Of a DNA stretch of 64,000 nt, positions 35,801 to 44,138 are shown piece by piece. A program made the translations under genes and the position numbers. Below the pieces are notes generated by a model. The model searched no databases. It saw only the letters and a program-made list of their open reading frames with translations, and was not told the DNA's origin. Source of the DNA: Verrucomicrobiota bacterium. GTDB taxonomy: Bacteria > Verrucomicrobiota > Verrucomicrobiia > Limisphaerales > JAEYXS01. Location: the NCBI GenBank assembly GCA_023431185.1, contig JAEYXS010000023.1, positions 1-64,000 of the forward strand, read 5' to 3'. Position 1 is the first letter of the stretch, and the number at the start of each line of letters is the position of its first letter.

Positions 35801-35973
35801 TGGACGGCACGAACGCGCGCATGCCCCAGAGCGGCGTCTTCCGCCTTGATGGCACCCCCATGGAGAACCTCGGCGAAGTGCCGGATGTCCGCATCCCCAT
35901 GTCACCCGATGACTGGCTGAGCGACCGCGATCCGCAACTGGACAAGGCGATCGAGATGCTCAAGGCGAAGTGA
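32824..35973 (+). CDS. Tricorn-like S41 family peptidase with beta-propeller
   Basis: 1049-residue secreted protease. Signal peptide MNLFHRLALVAGLSLSFAAHAQ. Residues ~35-660 carry many WD40-like PD repeats (SPDGKRLAF, SPDGRWIAF, WSPDGKQVLF, WSPDNQWLCY), forming one or two beta-propellers. A helical tricorn-core segment follows (FTQFWRSYNRGFYDPNFHG), then a PDZ domain (GEYVVAINGLDVKPSEALYEAI) and the C-terminal S41 domain with IIDVRFNRGGNISD and the serine region MNEHSYSNGEMFP. Tricorn family enzymes degrade peptides. Export suggests nutrient scavenging in the periplasm or outside. GTG at 32815 is an alternative start. Confidence 0.92.
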   Translation: MNLFHRLALVAGLSLSFAAHAQLAPPKPEPVIGARQPALSPDGKRLAFVYRGDIWLASSEGGRALPLTQHVESDGYPRFSPDGRWIAFASRREGSWDIYVIPSEGGEAQRLTWHGGADLPTGWSPDGKQVLFTGKRDSANFGIYSVDVENFGLKRYAEDYARLEHATFSPDGRQILYGRYGFPWARPRYVGSAAEQIWLLNVGSESRRPVTKNDFQQLWPQFLPDGKRMIAVSVGEVTPSTTKIDESIPKITDNADRTPNLWFIEPDGTRKRWSNFVGDGVRWPSVAAKSADVAFEYGPDIWLIKRGSTKPGKLALYVSVDSKQTTRRGETLAKDVTEAEPSPDGKTFAFGLRGDIWTIAMEKSKGPDARNSEFARRLTEWAGDDSDFNWSPDGKKLYFTSDREFNVRIYELALDTLKVTSLWNRPEDVTQIRLSPDGKQMAFWVAGADGGLYVLTLGDKAVKKVVPLPAPQWNGIGGGDIAWSPDNQWLCYQAEAGNRSWNLFVVPAQGGDPENVTRLNAFHGSPEWSPDGKYLFFRSTRDGNGLFVLPLQKEEARVDDAELKFVKPNGDLKVDIDFTDITRRIRRVATQYPEGNIMVTSKGVILFQSERDLWSVTYDGKTTKRLTTGGNKFAFRVSKDGNTVYYVNNGELFKARLPDATSPEKVSFLAEWERDVADERKAAFTQFWRSYNRGFYDPNFHGRDWTAIRKRYEPLLNSIDTNDEFATLLNQMVGELEASHAEVNPATNSVRNATTPHLGFEIDYAHTGPGLRIARVPEGAPGSFEKTRIQPGEYVVAINGLDVKPSEALYEAINDKGDRLFEFLVNTKPTREGARTVKYRPLKGNDWDNLLYNNRIERLRRETEEKSGGKIGYLHISAMGRDDQTRFEREVYEYIAGKEALIIDVRFNRGGNISDTLIDWLERKQHAWFRPRDGAPEPGPSRAWDKPVIVLMNEHSYSNGEMFPNAMRTRGLAKLVGMPTPGYVIWTMSMRLVDGTNARMPQSGVFRLDGTPMENLGEVPDVRIPMSPDDWLSDRDPQLDKAIEMLKAK

Positions 35974-36197
35974 CCGGCTGTGCAGATGGATAAAATCCGT
36001 CACTTGGTCTTTTCTCAGCACTGTGAGGCTGGGCGCTCGCTGCTTTCTCAAACCAGTTGATTTCCTCTAATTTCAAGAAAGGGTTAGCGCGCAAGGAGTT
36101 GTCTCGGTGCCCTCAGTGGAATCGGGAAATGTCGCCGTTTGGCAATGATTTTGCTGTAAAAGACTTAGCAGTCGTAGCCATAGCCGGAGATGTTCCC

Positions 36198-39100
36198 ATG
36201 AAAACCAGCCCTTTGCGGCTTTCGCCTTGCGTTTTCGGGCAGAGCTTTCGTCTGAAATGGTTGCCAGTATTGGTTGTTTTGTTACTGGTCTTCACCTCCT
36301 CCCTGTCCGCGCATATCTGCGGCCCGACCACCATCACGGTGGAGGTCGGCAAGACCGTCACCTGGCGCATCAAGGCGGACGTCGCGGAATCTGAAGAGAG
36401 TGCCTACGGCTTGACCGCTTTCCCGGATGCCAGCCTGGTGGAAGTCGATCGCATGGGGCCTTTCTTTGAATACAACTACGGCCAGTGGACCATCTACGGA
36501 AAACAAGTCGGCACCACGACGATGACCGCCGGATGGTCCTATGCGCCATTCAGCGCCTCCGGCAGTTGCTCGGTCACCATCAATGTTGTCCCCACCTCCT
36601 CCCGGCCCAAGCCCACGGCCGAAGAACACAACGGTGGCACAGCCAACGACCCGGTGAACACCGCCACGGGCGAGCTGTTCTTCCAAAATCCATCCGACCT
36701 GTTCCTCGACGGCCCGATCCCCTTGGAGTTCAAGCGCTACTACTCCTCCCTCATGCTGGATAGCGGGATTCCGCAGAGCAATCACGGCATCAACTGGCGG
36801 CACAACTTCGACCTCGTCCTAAACCGTGTCGGCACCAACATCACCGTCACCTATCTGGAAGGCCGCCCCATCCGTTTTCAACAGAGCGCCGGGAATTGGA
36901 ATCTCATCGCTCCGACGGACATCCGCTACCAGTTGCGCGAGGTCGGTGCCAACTTGGTGATGCTCGATCCCGAATCCCGGCGGCGTTATACCTTCGATAC
37001 CGATGGCCGGCTGCTCTCCATCAAGGACCGCAATAACAACACGCTCACAGTCACATACTCGGACGGCGGCAACGGGATAAACATCGCCAGCATCGCCGAT
37101 GGATTAGGTCGCCAATTGAGCTTCACCTACTTCGGCTTTCAATTTCTACGCACCGTTTCCGATGGCACCCGCACTGTTACCTTTGATTATTCCAACGACC
37201 GCCTCGCCTTCGTGCAAGATACAAGGGGATTCAGCACCTCTTACACATACGACAGTTTTTCCGGTGATCGCCGTGGCCTGCTGCTCCAAGCTGCGAAACC
37301 GCGGGGAAATACACCGATTGTCCAGACCTACGATACAGAGCGCCGTGTCAAGGAACAGTCGGACGCCTTCGCGAACAAGCACACGTTCACCTATGCCGGC
37401 CTGCAAACAACCGTCACTGCGCCCGATGGCGGCACCGTGGTGCATACGCATGACGTCAATGGCCGCCTCGTCCAATCGGTCCGTTCGGATGCGGGCACCA
37501 TCAACGTCGGCTACAGCCCGGCCAGCTTGCGCAATGCCATCACGAACGCCACCAGCGCCCCGAGGTCTTATGCGTTCGATATCGCCAGCGGATTCATCGA
37601 ATACATCACCAATGCATTAGGACAGGTCACCCGCTTCTCCTATACTAACCAGACGGATGCCGATGGCTTCACCTATCGTGAAGTCAGTCAGATCCTGCAT
37701 CCGGATGGTTCCCACGATGCCTTCTTTTTTGATGCGAACGGCAACCGCTTGGTACGCCGTGACCGCAGCGGCAACACCTGGACCTGCACTTACAATGCGC
37801 GCGGCCAGATCTTGACGGAACTGAACCCGCTCGGCGGCACGACGACCTATACTTATAACGCCGACGGCACGCTGGCGACCAAGACCGACCCGGCGAGCAA
37901 CCTGACAAGTTACACCTACGATGCGTTGAAGCGGCGCATCAAGATCACCCATGCGGACGGCACCTTCCGCCAATGGAACTTCGACAACCAGGATCGCATG
38001 CTCAATTGGACGAACGAAGTCGGACATGTGGTGACTTATGTGTATGACACTAACGGGAACCTTACCCGTGTCACCGATGCCAAGGGCGATCACACGAACT
38101 ACGCCTATGACAATGGCGACCGGCTCATCCGGGTCACCGACCGCCTCGGCACGCAGTTCAACTATGCCTATGACACCATGGGCCGGGTGAAATCGCTCGC
38201 CACAGGATTTCTGGATTCCATAGGCTACGGCTACGATCTGGCGGGCAACTTGCGTTACATCACCAATTCACTGGGCGAGGTGCGCACCAATCACTTCGAT
38301 GTGAACGGGCGCCTGACCGCCGTGGTGGATACGCTGGGCAACACGAATCTGCACAATTACGATGCGGAGGGACGCATCACCAGCATGGTCACACCTGAAG
38401 GGAACCTGCGTGAGTTCGCCTACGACAGTTCCCATCGCGTGGTGGCGTTTGAAGGGTCAGGCGGGCGGCCCACGCACTTGCAGTTCGACGGCCGTGGCTG
38501 GGTTACGAATATGGCAGTGATGGAGCCTAACGCCCGGACCAGCATCCAGCGAAATGGCCTGGGCCAGGTCACCAAGATCATCACGCCGCGCAATGATCAA
38601 TGGACCTTTGCCTACGATACTTCCGGTCGGCCCACATCCCAAACCGATCCCGCAGGGAAGACGACGACCAGCACCTATGACACCCGCAACCGGGTCAGCA
38701 CTATCACCTATCCCGACAGCATGGGCTCCGTACAGCTCAGCTACAACGGGGTGAATGAACTGACGCGTCGCCTGTTCTCCGACGGTCTTGATCTGCAATA
38801 TACCTACGACACCATCGGACGGCTGACCGGCGTTAATGGCGTCACTGTCAGCTACGATGACGAGGGGCGCATCGCATCGTGCAACGGCTTCGTGAACACG
38901 ATTGATGAGTTTTCAGGCCGCATCACAGAAGTGGAGGTGGCGCCTTTCACTTACATCACCTATACCTACGACGCCATGGGGCGGGTCACCCAGGTCGGCG
39001 ATTGGGCGGGCGGGGTCACCACCCTGGCGTATGATGCAGCCGGGAGGTTGACCTCCATCACCCGCCCTAACGGGCTGATCACCACGTACACGCATAACAA

Positions 39101-40583
39101 AGACGGACGGCTCACCGGTATCTTCGTGAACAACAACCTGAACGAGATAACGCTGTCGTATGACGGCGAGGGCAATCTGATCAGCGATTCCCGGCATCAA
39201 CCGTTGGAATTCAACCTGACGGCCAGCCAGACCAGTCAGACCTTCACCACGGCGGAGAAGCGTACGGGCACCACGTATGATGCCTTGGGCCGGGCGACGA
39301 GTTCCGGCGGCACCACTTACACTTGGAATCTGGCGGGTTTCATGACGGGCTACACCAGTCCCTCGCGCACGGTGCAGTTCGAGTACAATGGCTTTGGCCA
39401 TGTCACCCGGCGCACGGAGAACAGTGTGAGCCGAGATTTCGTGTGGAACTACTCGTTCTATTTCCCACGCATCACGAAGGAGAAGCGCGATGGCAGCGAT
39501 CACCGTTACTACGTGCATCTGCCTTCCGGCCAGTTGCTCTACAGCCTTGAAGCCGCGGACAACGCCCGCACCGATTATCACTTCGATGAGCAGGGCAACA
39601 CGCTGTTCCTCAGTGATGCTTCCGGCAATCCCACCGCCGTCTATGCCTATCTCCCGTATGGTGAGAAGCAGGTGGATGGCGCGCCGGGCGAGAACCTGTT
39701 CACGTTCCAAGGCGCCTGGTCTGTGCTGACGGAGCCGGAGGAGAATCTGTATGTGATGGGTGTGCGGATGTACGACGCAGGCACCGGACGGTTCCTCAGT
39801 CGCGACGAGGCGTTCCCGAGCCTGAATCCGCAGGCACTGAATCCGTATGCGTATGCAGCGGGAAATCCTCTGCGTTACTTCGATCCCATGGGGATGTCAC
39901 CCAATGCCAGCGGGGCTGAATCTGCCTCGACTGGTGAACGGGTGGCCGAAGGTACCCGCGCTACTTTGGACAGCGCCGGGGCCATCCAAGGCATAGTAGG
40001 CCACGCCGCCGAAACTTCCTTGGCCAAAGCATCGACCCTCGCCAAGGCCACCACCGACGCTATCGGGGAAACGCCTTTCTTTATCAACGGCGCGACGCAG
40101 GCATTGAAGGCAGAGGAGCAGGCGTTGAAACTGAACAACCTGGTGAACGGCAAAGGCATGAAAGCTCTGGGCCACGCCGGCACCGGCGCCCAGCTCATCG
40201 GCATCGGTCGGAACATGTGGAAGCTCCATGAACAGCTCGGCAAAAACGCCTCGGAAAGCGAACGGCAGGCAGCGTTGGCCCTGCGGTCAGCCGAGCTCAT
40301 GGCCCGGAATGCATTCGATTCCTATGAGAAGAAGAACATCAATTACTACCAACTTCGCCAGCGGTTAAATGATGCGAATTACTGGCTGCGGAGACGTCTG
40401 CTGGATATCGATGATACCTACTACGCGGACCTGGCGCTGCAAACTTTCCGGACCGGCCTGGAATCGCTGGGTTCTTTCATCCCGGACTTTGGATTGTTCA
40501 CCGGCAGCTACATCGATGGAGCCACGAGCCTGGGCCAGACCCTGGGCACGGACCGGCTATTCGATGGCCTCTTATACCGCTGA
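36198..40583 (+). CDS. RHS/YD-repeat protein with C-terminal variable domain
   Basis: 1461 residues. The ATG at 36198 is chosen because GGAG lies eight bases upstream and it begins a signal peptide (LPVLVVLLLVFTSSLSAHIC). Residues ~25-140 form an Ig-like region. DUF6531 is seen as DPVNTATGELFFQNPSDLF, and a long YD-repeat shell follows (many RL.....G....YAYD units). The RHS core ends with YDAGTGRFLSRDEAF, NPYAYAAGNPLRYFDPMG. The ~230 residues after DPMG are unrelated Ala-rich helices ending at residue 1461. In the family the sequence after this point is usually a variable toxin domain enclosed in the shell; none is recognised here. A secreted companion gene follows. Confidence 0.9.
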   Translation: MKTSPLRLSPCVFGQSFRLKWLPVLVVLLLVFTSSLSAHICGPTTITVEVGKTVTWRIKADVAESEESAYGLTAFPDASLVEVDRMGPFFEYNYGQWTIYGKQVGTTTMTAGWSYAPFSASGSCSVTINVVPTSSRPKPTAEEHNGGTANDPVNTATGELFFQNPSDLFLDGPIPLEFKRYYSSLMLDSGIPQSNHGINWRHNFDLVLNRVGTNITVTYLEGRPIRFQQSAGNWNLIAPTDIRYQLREVGANLVMLDPESRRRYTFDTDGRLLSIKDRNNNTLTVTYSDGGNGINIASIADGLGRQLSFTYFGFQFLRTVSDGTRTVTFDYSNDRLAFVQDTRGFSTSYTYDSFSGDRRGLLLQAAKPRGNTPIVQTYDTERRVKEQSDAFANKHTFTYAGLQTTVTAPDGGTVVHTHDVNGRLVQSVRSDAGTINVGYSPASLRNAITNATSAPRSYAFDIASGFIEYITNALGQVTRFSYTNQTDADGFTYREVSQILHPDGSHDAFFFDANGNRLVRRDRSGNTWTCTYNARGQILTELNPLGGTTTYTYNADGTLATKTDPASNLTSYTYDALKRRIKITHADGTFRQWNFDNQDRMLNWTNEVGHVVTYVYDTNGNLTRVTDAKGDHTNYAYDNGDRLIRVTDRLGTQFNYAYDTMGRVKSLATGFLDSIGYGYDLAGNLRYITNSLGEVRTNHFDVNGRLTAVVDTLGNTNLHNYDAEGRITSMVTPEGNLREFAYDSSHRVVAFEGSGGRPTHLQFDGRGWVTNMAVMEPNARTSIQRNGLGQVTKIITPRNDQWTFAYDTSGRPTSQTDPAGKTTTSTYDTRNRVSTITYPDSMGSVQLSYNGVNELTRRLFSDGLDLQYTYDTIGRLTGVNGVTVSYDDEGRIASCNGFVNTIDEFSGRITEVEVAPFTYITYTYDAMGRVTQVGDWAGGVTTLAYDAAGRLTSITRPNGLITTYTHNKDGRLTGIFVNNNLNEITLSYDGEGNLISDSRHQPLEFNLTASQTSQTFTTAEKRTGTTYDALGRATSSGGTTYTWNLAGFMTGYTSPSRTVQFEYNGFGHVTRRTENSVSRDFVWNYSFYFPRITKEKRDGSDHRYYVHLPSGQLLYSLEAADNARTDYHFDEQGNTLFLSDASGNPTAVYAYLPYGEKQVDGAPGENLFTFQGAWSVLTEPEENLYVMGVRMYDAGTGRFLSRDEAFPSLNPQALNPYAYAAGNPLRYFDPMGMSPNASGAESASTGERVAEGTRATLDSAGAIQGIVGHAAETSLAKASTLAKATTDAIGETPFFINGATQALKAEEQALKLNNLVNGKGMKALGHAGTGAQLIGIGRNMWKLHEQLGKNASESERQAALALRSAELMARNAFDSYEKKNINYYQLRQRLNDANYWLRRRLLDIDDTYYADLALQTFRTGLESLGSFIPDFGLFTGSYIDGATSLGQTLGTDRLFDGLLYR

Positions 40584-40599
40584 TATGAAAAGGCATTTT

Positions 40600-41196
40600 A
40601 TGAAAGCTGGCATGATGCAGACCATGACCGCCCTGCTGTGCGGCACCGCTTTGATCTCGCCCATCACCCAACAGCGGGCGCTGGCCCATTCAGCGGTGAA
40701 CTATTATTATGATGCGGGAGGCCGGCTCACCTATGTCAATCTAGGTGGCGGCAGATCCATCGAATACATCTACGATTCCTCCAGCAATCTGCTGCGCAAG
40801 ACGGTGACGGTGTTCGTCGATTCGGATGCGGACCAGCTCAACGATGCTTGGGAGCAACAATACTTCAGCGGATTGTCACGCACCGGCACGGATGACTTCG
40901 ACAACGATGGCATGAGCGATCTGGATGAATACCGTGCGGGGACGGATCCGACGGATGCGCAATCCAAGCTGAAGACCACGCTCGTACAGGAAGGGGGCGG
41001 GCATTACAGCGTGGAATGGCCGACGGTCCCGGGAAAACGCTACCTGCTGCAATATAAGGACGACCTGAACAGCCCGGCGTGGACGAATGCGTTCGATCCG
41101 TTCATCGCGAATTCTACACAATCGTCGTTTTACGATGAGAGCAGCAATGGAGTGAGCAAGCGGTATTACCGTTTGTTGATCGTGCCGGAGGTGTAA
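40600..41196 (+). CDS. Secreted companion with YD motif and calcium-loop-like repeats
   Basis: 198 residues. AAAAGG at 40588-40593 supports the ATG at 40600 (a second ATG is at 40585). Signal peptide with TMTALLCGTALISPITQQ then AHS. A single YD-like unit follows (NYYYDAGGRLTYVNLGGGRS, EYIYDSSSNLLRKT). Next is an acidic segment DSDADQLNDAWEQQYFSG, DDFDNDGMSDLDEYRAGTDP, the thrombospondin-type-3/EF-like calcium loop common in exported PVC proteins. The C-terminal domain reads YSVEWPTVPGKRYLLQYK. It begins 16 bases after the RHS stop, so it is co-expressed. A signal peptide argues against a cytoplasmic immunity protein. Confidence 0.75.
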   Translation: MKAGMMQTMTALLCGTALISPITQQRALAHSAVNYYYDAGGRLTYVNLGGGRSIEYIYDSSSNLLRKTVTVFVDSDADQLNDAWEQQYFSGLSRTGTDDFDNDGMSDLDEYRAGTDPTDAQSKLKTTLVQEGGGHYSVEWPTVPGKRYLLQYKDDLNSPAWTNAFDPFIANSTQSSFYDESSNGVSKRYYRLLIVPEV

Positions 41197-41314
41197 GATG
41201 GTCGTGCCCGCAGAGGACAGCCAGCGTTGCCTGCCAATCAAAGGATTCTCTGTCACCCAACCGTCATTAACACATACTTGTCTTCGGGCGGGATTGCGTC
41301 AAAGTTGGGGCGTT

Positions 41315-42343
41315 ATGCGCCGTATCTTGAACATTTTGCTGTTCGTCGCCGGGACGGGAGTTGCCCTGGCCCAGACGTCCCTCGTACCGGAGGCCCCGAC
41401 TTTGGTGCCCGGGGTGCGGGAAATCATGTATCAGGGCTGGAAGAACTCGCTCGTGATGGAGGCGCCCGATGCCGACATCAAAGTAGTGGTGGTACCAGAA
41501 GTGGGCGGGCGCATCATGGAATTCTCCTACGAGGGCAACAACATCATGTGGATGTCGCCGGATGCCCCTGGCCGCACGCTGGCCACGCATCCCAAGGGTT
41601 TTTCCTCCGGCGGACATCAATCGGACATCGGGCCGGAACTGCGCACCCCCGCCATCCCGAACCGGCAGGCCTTGTTCATCGGGCCATACAAAGGCTCCAC
41701 GCCGCGCGAATTGACGGTGAAGGTGGAAAGTGAAGAGCACAAAGCCACCGGCGTGCAGCTCATCCGCGAATTGGTCCTCGATCCCATCAACGGCGAGCTG
41801 GGTGTGCTCCAGACCATCAAGAACATCTCGGCTACGAACGTTTCCTACTGCGTGTGGGACCGCACTTTGTGCAAAGGCGGCGGCTTCGCTTTCTTCCCCT
41901 TGCCCAAGAAGAGCAAGTTCCCCGCGAAGTGGGCCATCCGCGGCCAGGCAGAAGGAAAATATTTTTACGATGGCATCAATCCGCAGCACGAGAACGTGAA
42001 GATCATCAAGAACACACTCGTGGCCTATTGCAAGGGTCCGCAGGCCAAGATCGGCTCGGACAGTGATGCGGGCTGGATGGCGTATGTGAAGGGCAATCTG
42101 CTCTTCGTGAAATATTTCCCGTACTCGCCCAAGGGCCGCTACTCGGATGGCGGCAATTCCGTGGAAGTTTATTGGAACGAGAACTTCGCGGAGATCGAGC
42201 CGCTAAGCCCGGAAGCTGTAATCGCCCCCGGCGAGACCTATTCCTTCCCGGAGAAGTGGCTGCTCATCGAGCTGGACAGTGATGTCCACACGCACCAGCA
42301 GGCTGCGGAACTGGTGAAGCAGATCCCGGTGTTCAAGTTTTAA
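41315..42343 (+). CDS. DUF4380 domain secreted protein
   Basis: 342 residues. The ATG at 41315 opens a signal peptide MRRILNILLFVAGTGVALAQ. The body has the aldose-1-epimerase-like beta-sandwich pattern of DUF4380: VVVPEVGGRIMEFSYEGNN, NRQALFIGPYKGSTPRE, SYCVWDRTLCKGGGFAFFPL and PEKWLLIELD. The family is typical of saccharolytic PVC and Bacteroidetes bacteria; no enzymatic activity is established. It is convergent with the following sulfatase gene, and the two stop codons share bases 42340-42343. Confidence 0.8.
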   Translation: MRRILNILLFVAGTGVALAQTSLVPEAPTLVPGVREIMYQGWKNSLVMEAPDADIKVVVVPEVGGRIMEFSYEGNNIMWMSPDAPGRTLATHPKGFSSGGHQSDIGPELRTPAIPNRQALFIGPYKGSTPRELTVKVESEEHKATGVQLIRELVLDPINGELGVLQTIKNISATNVSYCVWDRTLCKGGGFAFFPLPKKSKFPAKWAIRGQAEGKYFYDGINPQHENVKIIKNTLVAYCKGPQAKIGSDSDAGWMAYVKGNLLFVKYFPYSPKGRYSDGGNSVEVYWNENFAEIEPLSPEAVIAPGETYSFPEKWLLIELDSDVHTHQQAAELVKQIPVFKF

Positions 42344-44103
42344 GGCAGCCGCTTCAGCCACACGCGGTTGAGCTTCATCAGCTCAGTGCCGGGGGCGTCC
42401 AGCACTTCGGCCCGCAGGATGACGGGGCCGGGGCGCAAGTTGATGGTGCCCATGGTGTGGCGATGGAACACATTCCCGGACGGGGTGGCGTGCGGGCTAA
42501 ATTCCACGGATTGTTTGCCGAGGCTGAGCTTTAGTTTGCCGCCTTCATCCACGGCCCGGCAGGCGTAGGAGAGGCTGAGTTCGTAACGACCGCCGCGAGC
42601 CACTTCGAGCTGCCACTCGGCGGAGTCACCAGGTTTCGCCCAGCCTTCGATGGTGTCCCAGTCGTAGCCTTCGAAGACGTACTTGGTCTGCTCGCCTTTG
42701 AGGGTAGCCCAGCTTCCTTGCAGCTCCACCTCTTCACCCATCACATGGCCGATGGGGATGGGCACGGGTGCATACTTCACATCCTTGGTCACCTCACCGA
42801 ACCAGCGCAGGAACTCGGCGCGCAAGGCTTTCACCCGGTCAGGATGCTGTGTGGCGAGGTTCTTTTGCTCACCGGGATCTTTCTGGAGGTCGAATAACTG
42901 CCACTTGGCTGGGTCCACGGCGGCCTTGCTGCCGAACTGGGCGACGAGCTTGAACTGCGGATCGCTGATAGCCCAGCGCTCATCGGCATCGGGAAAGAAA
43001 CGGTTCCAAGTGTGATAGACATACGGCTGATGCGTCTCACCCCGACCGGCCTTGAGCAAGGGGACGAGGCTGCGGCCATCGATGGTGCGGTCTTTAGGCA
43101 CCGTAGCACCGGCCAGTTCGCAGAAGGTGGGGAGCAGATCGACGTGGGAAGTTTGTGCGGTCACTTTGCCGCCTTTCGGGAACTGGCCGGACCAGCGCAC
43201 GAAGAGCGGCGAACGCACGCCGCCTTCATAGACGCCCGCTTTGTTGCCACGCATCCCACCCTGCCAATGCTTGCTCACGCCGCCGTTGTCGCTCATGAAG
43301 GCGATGATGGTGTTTTCGGCGAGCCCCTTCGCTTGCAAGTGGGCGAGGAGTTTGCCGATGTTCTGGTCGATGCGTTCCACCTGCGCGTAGATGCGGGCTT
43401 CGCGGATGGGCAGGCCGAGCTTCAGATACTTCTCGATGAGCGCATCGCCTTTCGGCTGGTTGAAGTGCGAGGTGTCGAGGATGTGCGGGGAGTGCGGTGC
43501 GTTGAAGGCGAGGTAGCAGAAGAAGGGAGACTTTTGCGTGCGCGTGGTGGTGTCGATGAACTCCATGGCCGTCTCGGTGAAGAGATCGCTTACGTAACCG
43601 CGCGTCTCCACGGGGCGGCCGTTGTGCACGAGCTGGTCGGCGAATTCATAACGCTCGATGTGCCCGTGATAATGACCGAGGAATTCATCGAAGCCGCGCT
43701 GTTGCGGCTGGTAACCGTGATACAGGCCGAGATGCCACTTGCCGAAGAGCCCGGTGCGATAGCCCGCCTTTTTCAGCAACTCGGCCACCGTAGTTTCGCC
43801 GAGACCGAGGGAATCGCCGCCGAAACGGGTGTTGTAGAGACCGGTGCGAAGATAATAACGGCCGGTCATCAGGCCGGCGCGCGTGGGGGCGCAGACCGGC
43901 TGGACGTAGAAGCGGGTGAACTGCACACCATCGCGGGCGAGCGAGTCCAGGTTCGGCGTGGTGATGTGCGGATTCCCCGTGGCTCCGAGATCCCAGTAGC
44001 CCTGGTCATCGGTGACGATGAGGAGGATGTTCGGGCGCGAATCGGCGGCCAGCACTGGCTGGCAGCAAAGCCAGAGCAGGAGGAACCACAGGGATTTTCG
44101 CAT
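42340..44103 (-). CDS. Sulfatase, Cys-type formylglycine
   Basis: 587-residue exported sulfatase. Signal peptide MRKSLWFLLLWLCCQPVLAA; metal-site NILLIVTDDQGYWDLG. The sulfatase signature VCAPTRAGLMTGRYYLRTG has Cys71, to be converted to formylglycine by an FGE-type enzyme. GKWHLG follows in the next helix. The catalytic region MSDNGG then leads to a C-terminal ~110-residue carbohydrate-binding-like domain (ELSLSYACRAVDEGGKLKL). Substrates are probably sulfated glycans. The leader is almost the same as that of the adjacent sulfatase. No FGE gene is in the window. Confidence 0.93.
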   Translation of the reverse strand: MRKSLWFLLLWLCCQPVLAADSRPNILLIVTDDQGYWDLGATGNPHITTPNLDSLARDGVQFTRFYVQPVCAPTRAGLMTGRYYLRTGLYNTRFGGDSLGLGETTVAELLKKAGYRTGLFGKWHLGLYHGYQPQQRGFDEFLGHYHGHIERYEFADQLVHNGRPVETRGYVSDLFTETAMEFIDTTTRTQKSPFFCYLAFNAPHSPHILDTSHFNQPKGDALIEKYLKLGLPIREARIYAQVERIDQNIGKLLAHLQAKGLAENTIIAFMSDNGGVSKHWQGGMRGNKAGVYEGGVRSPLFVRWSGQFPKGGKVTAQTSHVDLLPTFCELAGATVPKDRTIDGRSLVPLLKAGRGETHQPYVYHTWNRFFPDADERWAISDPQFKLVAQFGSKAAVDPAKWQLFDLQKDPGEQKNLATQHPDRVKALRAEFLRWFGEVTKDVKYAPVPIPIGHVMGEEVELQGSWATLKGEQTKYVFEGYDWDTIEGWAKPGDSAEWQLEVARGGRYELSLSYACRAVDEGGKLKLSLGKQSVEFSPHATPSGNVFHRHTMGTINLRPGPVILRAEVLDAPGTELMKLNRVWLKRLP

Positions 44104-44138
44104 GCTGTTGATTTAGCACAGCGGTTCGAGATTGGGAA

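Noticed and set aside
36750..39850. Possible DNA tandem repeat array
   Set aside because: The periodic pattern is the protein-level YD repeats of the RHS gene; the DNA units are too diverged to be a satellite or CRISPR array.
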